From Tetraselmis striata (Eukaryota; Chlorophyta; Chlorodendrophyceae; Chlorodendrales; Chlorodendraceae), in NCBI GenBank assembly GCA_006384855.1, contig VCJN01000724.1:1-64000 (forward strand): a stretch of 64,000 nucleotides of DNA, written 5' to 3'. Shown piece after piece: positions 20,551 to 32,613 of this stretch. The notes beneath the pieces are model-generated. The model ran no database searches, was not told the origin of the DNA, and saw only the letters and a list, made by a program, of their open reading frames with translations. The stretch's first letter is position 1, and each line of letters opens with the position of its first letter. Position numbers and translations under genes: made by a program.

Positions 20551-21414
20551 ATGGCTCCTACGAAAACAAGTCGTGATACAGGCAGTGCAGCACCGCCTCG
20601 CGACCGGTGTCGATGCTCCATCTACTCCGGTACAGAATGCGTGACAAAGCGCAAGATTCGCCTTCATCGAGGAACGTCGAAGCTCGTCGAGATCTGCGTG
20701 CTGCTCGCCGTTGCCTGGTGTGCATTGTGTTTGCACCTGGTTTCAGGAGTGGAGACTCTGCGGCAGGAGCCAGCAGGTACGCCCCTGGTGCAACTTGCAG
20801 CAGCAGCCTCAACATGCCATGATTGTACTCGTTTATAATATTCCGTGTCGTCGATACTCCAATGAGGATTTTATCGCGGTGGTGCGATGCATGGTATATT
20901 GTAGTATTATCCTTTCGCAGCGGAATATGTATTATCCCGCTAGCGACCAGATGCGTTAAAATCCGCTTGTTAGAACGTTCCTTGATATCATGACGCAATG
21001 ATTCAAAGCGTCGATGCCGCTTGACTTGTGAGACAGTTTAATAGGTGGCGTAATTCTGCGCATATTCCGGCAGGCTCTGGGACGAGCATCGGCCGAAAAC
21101 TGCTCGACGGGGACGATGGCTATCTGTTTGGCTACGGCGGCGGCCGATCTTGGTACGACGACGACGACAACTATTTCCGAGGCTTTTACCGGAACAAAGA
21201 CGATGACGACGATTATCTGTATCGCAATCTGTTCCGCCATCGCCGTTGGAACGGCAATGATGACGACGACGACCGTCGCAGGCATCTCTTGCAGGTACCC
21301 GCGCAAGCGAGGGCACTGAGGGGCTCCCACCATTCCAAGGACATTTCAATTCCGGCCAACTTAGATACCGTTCCTGTCACCGGCCATTCGCATGTGGTAT
21401 GTGATACTCCCTGA
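20551..21414 (+). CDS. Possible small membrane-anchored Asp-rich protein
   Basis: Two exons join in phase: 20551-20776 (donor G|GTACGC) and from 21074 (acceptor GGCAG). The first encodes a basic Cys/Arg-rich stretch, then a hydrophobic segment (LVEICVLLAVAWCALCLHLV, about 46-65) that could be a signal anchor. The second encodes runs of Asp separated by Tyr/Arg/Asn (YDDDDNYF, KDDDDDYLY, NGNDDDDDRRR). If exon 2 is not spliced again at the GTACCC at 21294 the ORF stops at 21414. No family is recognised. The alternative is chance open frames over a GAC repeat. Confidence 0.35.
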
Positions 21415-22264
21415 AACCACTTGCACTGTCTTTCCAAACTGTTAATTGCCAGTGACATGGCTGTGCATACTACGTCATGCGCAGTACTGAACACACTGTT
21501 TTGTGAACCCAATGTGTTGCCAGGGATACAACTGAGCACGCAATGAGATGCAAAGGCTTGTCCAGCTGTTCTTGTATCAGCTGGAGCGTTACCATGTCCA
21601 GAACATCCACCCTCGTCACCCAGACCCCCACATCAGCAATGGCGAAGACAGCAATGCCGTCCCATCGTGGCTCCTTGACTGGGGAATGATTGGACGCATA
21701 TACTCGCCGCTGAATAGTCAACTAGGACGGCCCATTCATCAGCAAACAAATCTGGCGAAAGGACACCTGGCCGGATGCGGTGGCGGCATCCACAAGCCGC
21801 ACAACCGATTGACACACATAGAATCTGCCTAATGCTCTGCGTAGTATTCAGTGGGTGCGCCTACAAGCTGAAGCGCCATATAGATATCTACACCTTTGAT
21901 CAATGTAATAGACACCTTGCGCCACCGACCCTTCCCACCCTCAATGCCGTGACCGTTGGCCGACTCAACCGAGCTGAGTTGCACTTGGCTCGTACCCTAT
22001 GCAGCGCAGCCTTCCCACCTGTGAACATACGCACAGCGCCCGGGACCGCCCGCAGAGAAACGCAAGACAGCGCGTGGCCATGAACAGAGCTGAACGGAGT
22101 CGTAGTGGCAAGTTTGTTCCGGCCGGCCGGCGGACTAATGGTTGCTGATGAGCGGTGCTGGTAAGTTGTACCAAATCAACCGCAAGGGATCGCTTGCAGG
22201 AGAACAAGGCTGCCCCATCCCCCACTAACATTGCTACCGCCAATGCAGCCATCTGTGGGCACCG
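21415..22264. other. 3' flank of the FAD gene; no gene recognised
   Basis: No recognisable domain or RNA gene on either strand. The 3' UTR of the minus-strand FAD oxidoreductase should occupy the right end, but no clear polyadenylation signal is identified. Confidence 0.4.
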
Positions 22265-22874
22265 TCAGTAGTCGACGTTCGGAGGCGCCGGCGCGTTGTC
22301 GGTCTGCCAGCTGCGCACTTGTCTCGGCAGCAGCATCGGGTCGTCGACTCGGACGGCCGCCGCGAGCCACTTGCCCAGCAGCGCGTGGTACACCAGCCCG
22401 CGCGCGCCGAGGCCCACCAGGACCCAGCAGGGCGGCTGATGGGGACCGTCGCCCTTGCCGCCTTGCACGCGCCCCGCCAGCGGGATGGACCCGTAGGGCG
22501 TCCGGGGCGGAAGCGCCCGCACGCCAGTGCGCACCGATGTGACCTGAGCGCCATGCCGTGCGCGCACACGTGACCCCACTGCAACATGTGCCGGCGAGAT
22601 GCCATGCGACGGTACAAACGCTGCCCTACTGACCACCCTACCAGTAAGACTAAGCATGTTTCAATCGGAGGAACAACAAACGATGGATATATTGATAGAT
22701 AGAGAGATAGGTATAGACACTCAGTGATTATATGCACGTGACTGCATACTAATGCATGTGCAGACTCCGAGGGTGCAGCTTCACACCGACTGGGGCGAGT
22801 CAATGCCTCTAAGCTAGCTAATGCATTGTCGTGTGATACCGCGGCACGCGCCCCCCCCCCCCCCCCCTCCCCCC

Positions 22875-22916
<42 letters not shown>

Positions 22917-25900
22917 ATCGTGTGCTAATAGTGTAGTATTTAGGCTTCATGCCCCCCCCCCCTCTCTCTCTCCCTCTATGTCTCTCTCATATGCACTGTT
23001 TCCGCCCCGGCAGCTCAATGGGTTCGATGCCATGCTCTCACCTTGTCCCTCTGTGTGTATACAGAGAGAAGGGAGGGGGGGGGGCATAACGACCATTGAA
23101 TTATGCGCAAGAGCCCTGCCCATTTGAGCGCCCGAGTCGTTGGCGGCGGCGGGTGTATAGCGCTGGTAGGGTGCCATGGACAGGAGGGCGGGGACGCTGC
23201 GCCCACCTCCCAGGCGCTGCTGATCTCCGGCCAGCTGGAGGCAGCCGCCGGGAGAAGCTCCTCTACGGCGCCGCGAGCCTCCGCCTCGTCCGTTACCTAC
23301 ACAAACCACAGCAGAGGGTGGAAAGGGGGGGGGAGTCGGTTGTTTGCGCGCAGGACGACAGGCGAGCACTGGACGGTAGGCTTCATGGGGCGCTGAGGAG
23401 TGGAAAGCAAAGTGGGCGGCTTCCATGGTAGATGGTAGCTCCGCCCCGCATCTCACCTCGCGCCCCAGCTCCCGGAACGACTGCTCCGCGCTGAAGCCGT
23501 ACTGCCGCGTGGCGCCGACGACAGCCGCGCCGCCGTCCTCCTGCACGGACATGTACACGCCGCCCAGGAGGCTGGGCGAGGAGGCGGGGAACGGCGGGCG
23601 CCCCGCCTGTTGCGATAACCCCCCGGGGGAGGGCAGCACGCCGCAGTGACTGTCAGCGCAGAGTTGGGGACATGCCTCGTGCGGCATGAGACCAGGTGCT
23701 CCGCCGCATCGTGGAGAACTCTTTGGTGCGCCTTAACTATTGCAAAAGAGTGCGCGAGTTCAGCCCCCCCCCCCACACACACACACAGACACACAGACAC
23801 AGACACAAATGCAGCACACTGCAACATGGCGCGCCAGAGTGCTCTCTGCTAACGTCCACTGTGGCCCAAACATTCAGTTCAGGATATGCAATGCATTCAT
23901 TTCGCACGGAATACATTACCAGTCATGATACAGCGTTTCATTCCGGGTACGCCCTACCAGGGACGCGTGTGCGGGTTACCCGTAATACGGCGGGCGTAGC
24001 TCAATCACAGGAGGAGGTTCCGCCGTGTCGCTTGCGCCGCCGTATAACCAACAGATGCCGTCGTAACTGCGGCGCGGTATTGGTACCGCAAATGCGGCGG
24101 CGCACGGAATACAACCACATGATCTCGGGGGGTCGTGCCGCGAATACGTGACACCATAGGAGCATGCTGCAGTAGACGAGTGCAGCACATGCCGAAAAAC
24201 CAAAGCCCCGGTGCCGCTGGAAGTTGACAATTCTACCTGTCCCCGCTTATATTACTCCGATGGGCCCGCAATGGTATAAATCATTCCAAGCGGTTATGCA
24301 CCGCCAGCTTCCGCTGCACGAGGGTTGTTTTCCATCGACCTGTGGTTGACAGCGCAGCCTCGCGTCTATAAACGTGCGCGAACACACATCCCGGCGGCTG
24401 CTGTATGCGGAGCATGGTGGTTAAGAATTGGAAGGGGGAAAGGGGAAGGGGGGGAGGGGTTGCCTGGGGGCGCAGGTCCAGCGTGTAGCCCTGGCTCAGG
24501 TGCAGCGGGGGCTCCACCTCGCCCAGGCCCTGGATGGTGCCGATGGCCGCGCCTGAACATGGCCAAGCCCGGGTCAGCCGCGCCACACCGCCACGGCACA
24601 CGACACCGACGGCACCAGCATCGCGCCGCGGGGGGCTGTGTCGGGGGTGGGTTTAGGGCATAGGACACCTGCGGCGACGACCACTGCGCTGTAGGGCGCG
24701 CCGTCGGCGTCTTGGGTCAGGTCCGCGGGGGAGCGAATCCTGGACACAGCGCCCCCAGGCGCACGGGAGGGGTGAGATGGCTGCACAGGACCCGCCAGCC
24801 CCGCCTCCCTGGCCTTGGATCTATTAACCTATCTATCTAACCTATCTAACTATACAACCTATTTAACATATCTATCATTGAATGTCTACTCGTTATCAAT
24901 GTTTGCGGTAGTTCCGCTGTGGTTCCGTCTGACGTAAGTTTGATCTGTGGCATGTGGTGCAGGATGTGTTCCGGAGGCAAGTTCGGCAATTAGAAAAGCA
25001 AAAAAGGGATAGAAATAGATAATGCCTTGCTAATTTGTCTTTTCTTGACAAAGCTGACAGATCCAGCGTAGTCGTATTGCGAATGGATTTCGGAAAGCAC
25101 TGAGGACATTATGCAATTTGGCATTGCACATGTCTATTCAGGAAACGTTTACGCACAATGTTTGAAAATATATAGCAATACTGCCGGAATGCGGGCCGTT
25201 GTACGACGACGAGATTACGGTATTCGATTCCTTAGGAGGAAGAGTACAACGCGATACGAAGAATATATCGTCCTCGAATGGGCCGACGCCCAAACGGGTA
25301 GGGCGGACCTTTCGTGGTCAGTGTCGGGTATTTTGATGGCAGTGTTTTATTAGACGGTGATCCAACAGTGTTGGAAATCCATCACTGGCCTCCAATTAGT
25401 TCTGCAGAATGCTTCCGCAATTTGCTTGATGACTATAACGGAGCGTCGCCTACCCAGGGCTTTCCCTAGCCCGATTGCTGCCTAAACGGCCGTCGTAGAG
25501 ACGCTGCAAGGGTTTCACTGGTGCCAGTCCTGTCCCGGGGGCGAAAAAATATATATATCGTCCTGGCAGAACCAGTACTGGAGTACTCAGGTTGGTTGCA
25601 GCGCTAGAATGGCGGCAAATTTAGTTCAGCACGTCAAACCATCCAACCCTCCAACCCTAATCCCCGCCGTGTAAAATTAATTGCCACCTACGCGCGAGTG
25701 GTGTTTGCACTACGGCGACGGTGCCTACAGACGGAACGGTACAGGTTACCCGTACTCTCAAACCTCGTCCGTTTCTGAGCACCGAGAGTCGGTACCGGTG
25801 AAAATAATAGACGGCACCGCGCATTAATTTTAAATAATCATAACAGATGCCATGATGAGGACCTTTCTAATTGTCCTTTTTTTGGTGATTTCTTGATATC

Positions 25901-28900
25901 GCCTTCTGCCGCTAGCTCATGTAAGTATTAATAACAGATGCCATAGTAAGGATAATTGTATGTGGCACGGACAGCGGCTAGAGTCACAATTCGGATAGCC
26001 GTTGATGCGAGCGGTTGACTGAACGCATCAACGTACCCAGGTACAGGATCGTGTGATACCGCACCTCGCAATCGCTAGGGTAATATCATGGTTAAGAATC
26101 CTTATTATACGGAGACACGTCAGAATGCCCCGTCTGTATGGCACGGAACCCCCGGCTCGCCGGCCCAACGGGGTTCATCGTCGTGTTTCCGACCCGCAGC
26201 CCCAGGGAAAAGGGCATGTGGACCTGCCGCTACCCTGTTCTGCGGCATCGTTTACCGACACAATACGAAAGCGTACACTTTTCCACAGACGTTACTGCCA
26301 GTCAACCTGCGCCTGGCAGACGAGCACCAGGGTGCGCGCCAGCATGCAGACAACGACTATCAAACGCCGCCGTTATTGAGCCCCCCCCCCGCCCCCCCCC
26401 AAAGCCCCCACCTTGCCCCCCCTTCCCTAAGCCCCTGCCCCGCCGCCATCCTCCCGGTCCTCACCCACACGTCAGCAGCGGTGCGCGGCCACCCGCACAC
26501 CTGGCCGTGTGGAAGCGCGCCTCCGAGCCCGGCCCCGCCGCCTCCGCCGCCGCCTCGCACGCACGCCACAGCGCACTGCGCCAGCGGGCCGCACCAGGGG
26601 AGTGAGAGCCGCCCGCGCCCGCGCCGGAGGCACACCATGCGCCGGCGCGGATCTGATGGGGCACATGGCGGAGGCGGCACGCAGCGGAGGTGGCGGCGCT
26701 GGCGGGTGGCGGGTTGGCGCTCGCCTGAGGTAGCGCTTGGAGTGCAGCACCAGGCCGTCCGGCACATGCAGCCCGGCGGGGCTGTCCGGCGGCAGCGTCG
26801 CGCTGCTCTCCGTCCCCACCTGCGCCACCAGGCCGCAGCGTGTAAGTCCTCAGCGTGCACGTGCACCCCGGCGCGGAGGTAGAGGGGGCCAAAGGAGGCA
26901 GAGGAGGGGGATGGGGGGGGAGGAGAGAGGGGGGGGCAGTCACGCAACCTGGTCCGCCGCCAGCTCCGCGAGCGACAGGCCCGGCACCAGCGCCCGCGCC
27001 GCCGCCGCGTCGACCGCGCGCGCGCCGCCCCAGTTGCCGCCAGGATGCGCGTCGCCGCAGAACTTGAGGAAGTCCGCGGCCTGCGGGGCAGTCGAGGAAT
27101 GGCACTTTCAGCCGGCGGCTCTGGCAGGCGGTCTGCGCCCGGGATGCGATGCGGTGCCGCGATGTCGCAGCGATTAACAATCCTGAAGGATCCGCAACAC
27201 AGGCCTCGGATTGCGCCCCACTGCGTGCTAACTTCAGAAACAGTGGCAACACGGGTGCCGACCTGGAAGAATCCTTTCGACATAGTGCATCGGAGTGGGC
27301 GTGCGCGCAACCTATGAGAACGTTGGCTACCATACTTCCGCAAAAACAGCTTCGTCTACATTTGGCCTCTGGCAGGCAGGGCAGCAGGTTCCATTTCGCA
27401 GTGTTTCCAACACCGCCTGGGCACTCATGCTTCCCGCTAGCAATAGTGTTGTCCGCATTTGGCCAGGTGGGTAGGGGCAGGGGGGGGGGGGGGGGGGGGT
27501 CCTTTTCGCAGTGCGCTTGTGACATCGCCGGTTCCAGTGGCGATGTGGGCAGTGCGGGGTGTTGTGGGGGGTGGGTGCGGAATGGGCCGGGGCGCACTCG
27601 CCTGCTTGCTACTCTTCGCAGGGCGGAGCAGACCGGAGCGCCACACAAAGCCGGGGGTACCTTCGCAGCCGGGGGCGGAAAAGCGGGGGCGGGGGGGGGG
27701 GGGGGGGGGTAAGTCACTGTGCAACAGGGGGTAATGAGCGGCTGGGTGGGCATGCGGCCGGGCGGCGCGCAGGGGGGGAGGAGGGAGAGGGGGCACCTGG
27801 CTCTGCGTGCTGCTCTGCGGCGGCGACCAGCTCCAGCGCCGCCTCCACGCCCTCCGCACCCTTCCACAGCAGCTGAGGCGGCGCGCAGGCAGAGGCCGGC
27901 GCACAGAATCAGCTTCCCATCCATGATTTCGCTGCGGTGCTGCCGTGCCGAGGTCGTAATACCGAAGAGAGTGAACTCGGAACTCAATGAGAGATCCAAA
28001 AGATAGCTGGTCAAACGATACGGGAATGCATGTATATTAAAACATATATATACATATACATATTTATATGCATACATGTTTATATATGTATACACTACAT
28101 ATACGTATACAGATACACATGTATAAATATATGATGCATGTATACGTATGCACACACGCATATATGTATGTTTGTATGTATGTATATTTACGCATATATA
28201 TACATACAAATATATATACATAATAAATATATAGAGAGAGGGAGGGAGAGAGGGCTGGTTGCAATCAATGGATTTTCGTGACTGTCCACCACCACGGAGA
28301 CCCCAAGGTCCACCTCATAGAGCTCTGCCCCTCATGCAACTGGGACAGTTGAGAGGTAATAATGCTGAGAAAGCTGTTCTCACCCGAAACCGGGTGCGCA
28401 TCGTATCACTTAGAGCTCTGCTTGGCTGGGATTGCTCCAGGCAGGCGGTGAAGGGCCGGGCGCGGGGTTTGGAATGGACAGGGTTGTGCACGGCTCCGTG
28501 TGGCGTTGGCTTACTTTCCCTTTGGTCCGCCAACTTCACGACGCAACGGTGGTAACGCCCCGTTCCACGCTTTCGCGGGGTGGCTAAGCAGCGCCTTTGA
28601 GAAGAAGCCCCGGTGAGAAGGGACACTGAAGAAAAGTGGTCTTAAGAAACCGAGCGACTGAAGGAATGCCGTTAAATGAAGATAACGCGCGACGTTTCTG
28701 TCATCACTGTCATGTTTTCTCGACGGAACCGCTAAATGCGGTGGGCTTCCCGAATTGAATAATCCCTAATAAGCTTTTACCGGACTTCAATTGGCGTGCC
28801 TAGGCTCCGTTCACAGAAAGCAGAACTCCGCTGAAGATGGGAAACTTATGCGACCCCCAAAAGCGCCGCGAATAATTCTGAAAGTCACTTGGCGTAACTA

Positions 28901-29736
28901 AATGAATGTGGAATAAACAGACCATTCTCATTATAAATTCAACACGTGATTGAGAGTTCGCATGTCCCTGGCGTGAAAGTCAGAGGCCGGGAGAGGGGAG
29001 GAACAGGGTAGGCAGCCCAGGCGGGGGGGTCACCTTTCCGCGCGAGGTATAGGGGTGCAGCAGACCCGCGGCCGCGCCGGAGCCGCCCGCGCCCAGCCCC
29101 ACGCAGTCGTAGAGGTCCACGGCCACGGGCGCGTCGTGGCGGGCAGAGGCCTGCGCGGTGGGGGGGGGCGAGGCGGGCAGTGAGGGGAACTGTGGGAGGA
29201 GAGAAGGAAGACGGCCAGAGAGGAAAAGCAACGAGGAAGGACGCAGTGCTAAAGTAGCAACATACCCATATATATACACATAAGCACGTGAAAATGGAAA
29301 GAGTATAAAATAGACAAAGGGAACAGCGGAAAGGAAGCGGGAAAGAATGAGTTTTAAGGAAGACGGTAAACACAGACAGAAGCACAGGCGAAAGGAGGTG
29401 ACAATAGGGAAGTGTGTCGGGAAGGGAAGAATAAGGGCGGTCCAAAGCAGGCTCGGGGCGCGAACGGATGCCAAGGGGGACAGTCCGCACCAGCAGGTGC
29501 CAGCATGTGGCCAGCCCCGCGAAGCCGCCGCCCACCACGGCGTACCGAGCCGCCGCCTGATCGCCATCAACGGCGCTCGCAGCCGCGGGAGCGCAGTGCA
29601 AGCGCACAGCCCGGGGTGACGGGAGCCCCAGGCCAGGGCAGCCGCGCCGGGCGGAGCGTGTGGAGCCGGCGAGCGAGCCTGCCGGCGCCTGCTGGCGACC
29701 GCCGAGCGACCTGCCGAGCGAGACGGCGGCGAGCAT
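22265..29736 (-). CDS. FAD-dependent oxidoreductase, plant/algal At5g48440-like (DAO/MnmC C-terminal fold), 12 exons
   Basis: Exons: 29736-29491, 29150-29034, 27872-27797, 27660-27602, 27080-26949, about 26890-26832, 26819-26725, 24739-24669, 24552-24464, 23606-23457, 23296-23207 and 22543-22265 (stop). All junctions except those around exon 6 are phase-consistent. The first about 60 residues are Arg/Ser/Ala-rich and could be an organelle transit peptide. RYAVVGGGFAGLATCWHLL (about 64-82) is the GxGxxG FAD-binding motif. GAGGSGAAAGLLHPYTSRGK, GLLRPA, LYLRAGVHVHAEDL, SAVVVAAG, GYTLDLRP and GVYMSVQEDG are oxidase-fold blocks. VGLGARGLVYHALLG near the end is the FAD-closing motif. The family oxidises amines or amino acids and passes electrons to O2; the substrate is unknown. 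Exon 6 lacks an AG acceptor and is out of frame with exon 7. Three introns start with GC. Confidence 0.87.
22850..22916. repeat. Poly-C/(CT)n/(CA)n compound microsatellite
   Basis: C-run, then CT repeats, then CA repeats, in the last intron of the FAD gene. A second (CA)n-rich run lies at about 23770-23805. Confidence 0.9.
25354..25560 (+). repeat. Dispersed repeat, inverted copy of 31190-31390
   Basis: About 200 bp, roughly 80% similar by eye to the reverse complement of 31190-31390. Shared blocks include AACGGAGCGTCGCCTACCCA and CTGGTGCCAGTCCTGTCCCG. Both copies can be read as TERRLPRAF...TAVVE...GxHWCQSCPGG, so this may be a piece of an old mobile-element ORF. It lies in the intron between exons 7 and 8 of the FAD gene. 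Confidence 0.75.
25854..25930 (+). mobile_element. 5'-truncated stub of the 9590-14041 LINE family with 14-bp target-site duplication
   Basis: Matches the full element from its stop codon to its 3' end (shared GATATCGCCTTCTGC and GCTAGCTCATGTAA). It is flanked by ATAACAGATGCCAT at 25840-25853 and 25931-25944. Severe 5' truncation plus duplicated target is the signature of target-primed reverse transcription. Confidence 0.85.
28035..28240. repeat. AT-rich (TATATG/TACATA) microsatellite
   Basis: Degenerate ATACAT/TATATA repeats followed by (GA)n at about 28230-28252, in the intron between exons 2 and 3 of the FAD gene. Confidence 0.85.
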
Positions 29737-30156
29737 CGCGCAGACGGAGTTGGGGGTGGAGGGGCTGCAACGCCGATGGACGCTGCGGTATATAGCGCTG
29801 GGGCCTGTGCTCCGGGAGCTGCTACTGGCGACGATGAAGGCGAGGGGAAGGCGTGGTGGTGGATTGGCGGTATGCTGGCGCGGTCTGTTTCACGTGATGG
29901 CGTACGCGCAGCAGGCCGCTTGCTGCACAGCAGGCGGCGAGCGGGCGGCGTGCAGACGCGCCGCATCGCTCAGCGGCGACGGCGCGGGCTGCTGGCAACT
30001 CGTCATCGTTCAGCAGGCGCGCGCGCGGGCGACAGTATTAACGGCCCTATGCGGAATTCGCGCAAGATGATCGACACATTAGTAATTAATTTGTGGAAAG
30101 GTATACGCATCCCGATACACGATAAAGAGCGCGCGCCGCCGCCGCCGATCATCATT

Positions 30157-30190
<34 letters not shown>

Positions 30191-31587
30191 CGACGACGAC
30201 GCCGGCGGCGACGGCGACTACTACAGCGGGCAGTAGTGACAGAGGGGGGCGATGGCGCTAATCAGCTAAGTGGTGGCAGGCGCGAATTCATTGGGCGCAT
30301 GAGAACAGTTGTACGAAGCGTACCGCACCATCCTTTGTCAGGTCGATGTCCCCCGGCGATGGAAGATGGGCCAACCACGAGCGGGGCGGCGCCGAGCGGG
30401 CGGCAGCAGCTGATGCGGTGTCATCCTTCGTCTTCTTTCTTGATTGTTGTTGCTTATTGCATATGGTTTCGGAGCACACATGGTCTCTCCGTATACCGAT
30501 GATTTGGAGCAATGAATATGCACATACCCCGCTCCCCCATCTCCACCAGCACAATAACCAGCAACATCAGCAGCGCAGTAATCCAACCCGCCACCCTGTG
30601 GAATCATACATGGTAATTACACACTCTCTCCCCGATGAAGATTTTTTTCACTATGATATGTATGTTTGGATGGCGAGCAAGCCGCGTCATATCATACAGC
30701 ACACTACTGTACCTGTAGCTTATGTAGTAGTTAATGAAATGATCAATGGAATGGCGTCAATGGGATGGTGGTGGGTTCTGGGCGGAAAGCGCCGTCACCC
30801 TCCAAGTCTCCGTGATGTGCATATCTCTTAAAGACCAAGAATACTGCCCGCAGGTACCGACCCTGAAATCTCTGTATACTTTTCCACAAAAACAATGCAG
30901 ATAATATTTCGCTGTCCTGCTAGATGCTGCTATGCAGTGAGATACGCGGGCCGGGGGGAAGGTGGGGGGTCCTCTGTGCTGAGCGAGTAGAGGGGCGGTG
31001 CCCCTCACAACCTCCCTACCACACCGGAGGATGGGTCCCTGGGGCTAGGGACACCGTGCTGTATAAGGGGCTTGGCGCACGAGGAGTCGCTGTGCCGGCT
31101 GCTGGGAGGGGGGGGTGGGGAGTAGGGACATGGCCTTCAGAGGGCTGCATTCTACGTGCAATGCGCAAGCAGCCGACCTTTTTTTCCGCCACCGGGACAG
31201 GACTGGCACCAGTGTAACCCTTGCTGCATCATCTCTACAACGGCCGTTTTCCTTGGCGGGGCTGCGATCCAGTTACGGAAAGCCCTGGGTAGGCGACGCT
31301 CCGTTAAAGTCGCCAAGAAAATTGCCGAAGCACTGTGCAAGACTAATCGGAGGCCAGTGACGGAATTTCCAACACTGTTGGATCACTGTCTACAACACAG
31401 CCGGCCGTATGCGCGTTCATGCATCTGCGCCGTGAGGCAGATGGCCTGCATAGCTTTGAAAAAAAAACTAGCTGGATTGAAGCGGTTAGAAACTTCAAAT
31501 TTCAAATAAGGCCTAGCCGAGTGGGCCGGGCCGGGCAGACGGGCACATGCCGCGGCTTTGCTGCGCTCCACGAGTAGTGTAAACCAC
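29737..31587. other. Intergenic region between FAD oxidoreductase and HYOU1
   Basis: Should contain the FAD gene promoter (right of 29736) and the HYOU1 3' UTR (left of 31588). It carries a (CAG)n run of about 11 units at 30157-30189. No confident gene is seen. Confidence 0.5.
31190..31390 (-). repeat. Dispersed repeat, inverted copy of 25354-25560
   Basis: Minus-strand partner of the repeat in the FAD intron. A short piece of the same family (CTGGTGCCAGTC, then CCCGGGGATGAAAAA) occurs at 43186-43235. Confidence 0.75.
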
Positions 31588-32571
31588 TACGGGGTCTCCT
31601 GGCCGCCGGAGCACGCAGCGAGCATGGCCTCCAGCTCCGCTATCCGGCCCTCCAGCTCCTCCACCCTGCCCCTCAGCGTCGCCGCCTCCCCCTCATCCGC
31701 CCCTTCCACCCCGGAACCCCCTCCCCCCCTTCCCCTCCCTCCCCCGCCGCCGCCTCCTCCTCCTCCTCAGGCTGCGGCAGCGCCGCCTCGTACGCCTCCA
31801 GCGCCTCGCGCAGCCGGAACAGGCGCTCCCGGTAGGCCGACGGCGCCGCGTCCACGCCACCGGCGTGCAGCCAGGCGTCCGTGTCGGCCAGCAGCGCCTC
31901 CAGCCGGGTGCGCGCGGCCACCAGCGCCTCGCACTGCGCCGCGCCCATGGCCTCCGCGCCGCCCGCCCGCTCGCCGGAGCTCCCCCACGCGCACTGCCCC
32001 CCCGCCGTGCTGCAGCTCCCTGCGGCCTCCTCCCCCTCCCCCTCCCCCTCCCCCTTCATCTCCTCCTCACCCTCCCCTCCCTCCATCTCCTCCTCCACCT
32101 CGCCCTCCTCCTCCACCTTCCCCTCCTCCACCTCCTCCACCTCCACCTCCGCCTCCCCCTCCGCCTCTCCATCGTCTCCACCGCCCTCCTCGCCACTGCC
32201 GCCCTCGTCTTCCGCCTCCTGCCGCGCCGCCCATCGCCCCTCCGGGTCGCACTCCCGCGGCGGCAGCGACGCCGCCAACACATCCTCCGCCGCGTGCATG
32301 TGGGCTGCGGGCAAGCCAGGCACAGCGCCTCACCACCCACCACCACACCCCACGCACTGGCACTCAATGGGCCCACGCCCCGGAACCCTTGTCCGCACCG
32401 GTAGAATGGGCCCAGGGGGACTACTCGGGGACAGGCCATCGTCTTGCAGTATCAATAATGTCTCCGCATTGTTCGTGGTGTCTTCTGACAAAGACTGAGA
32501 TTAACGTCCCTCGCCTGCGTTACCGGGGGTATAGAACTCGTGACAACGAATAGCACTCCGGCGCTCGTAAC

Positions 32572-32613
<42 letters not shown>

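Noticed and set aside
24000-24080. GGGCGTAGCTCAATCACAGG, resembling a tRNA 5' half
   Set aside because: No T-loop or pairing acceptor end follows within about 75-90 bases.
26088-26882. Pro/Arg-rich + strand ORFs opposite the FAD gene
   Set aside because: Antisense of real minus-strand exons and C-rich intron. No domain.
31673-32323. Acidic 216-aa frame as a separate gene
   Set aside because: It has an in-phase acceptor at 32305 joining the HYOU1 lid exon (NALE|A-HMHAAEDVL), and its tail carries the GRP170-like helical segment.
31558-32553. Proline-rich + strand ORF of 331 codons
   Set aside because: Antisense shadow of the acidic HYOU1 exon (Glu codons read as Pro/Leu/Ser on the other strand).
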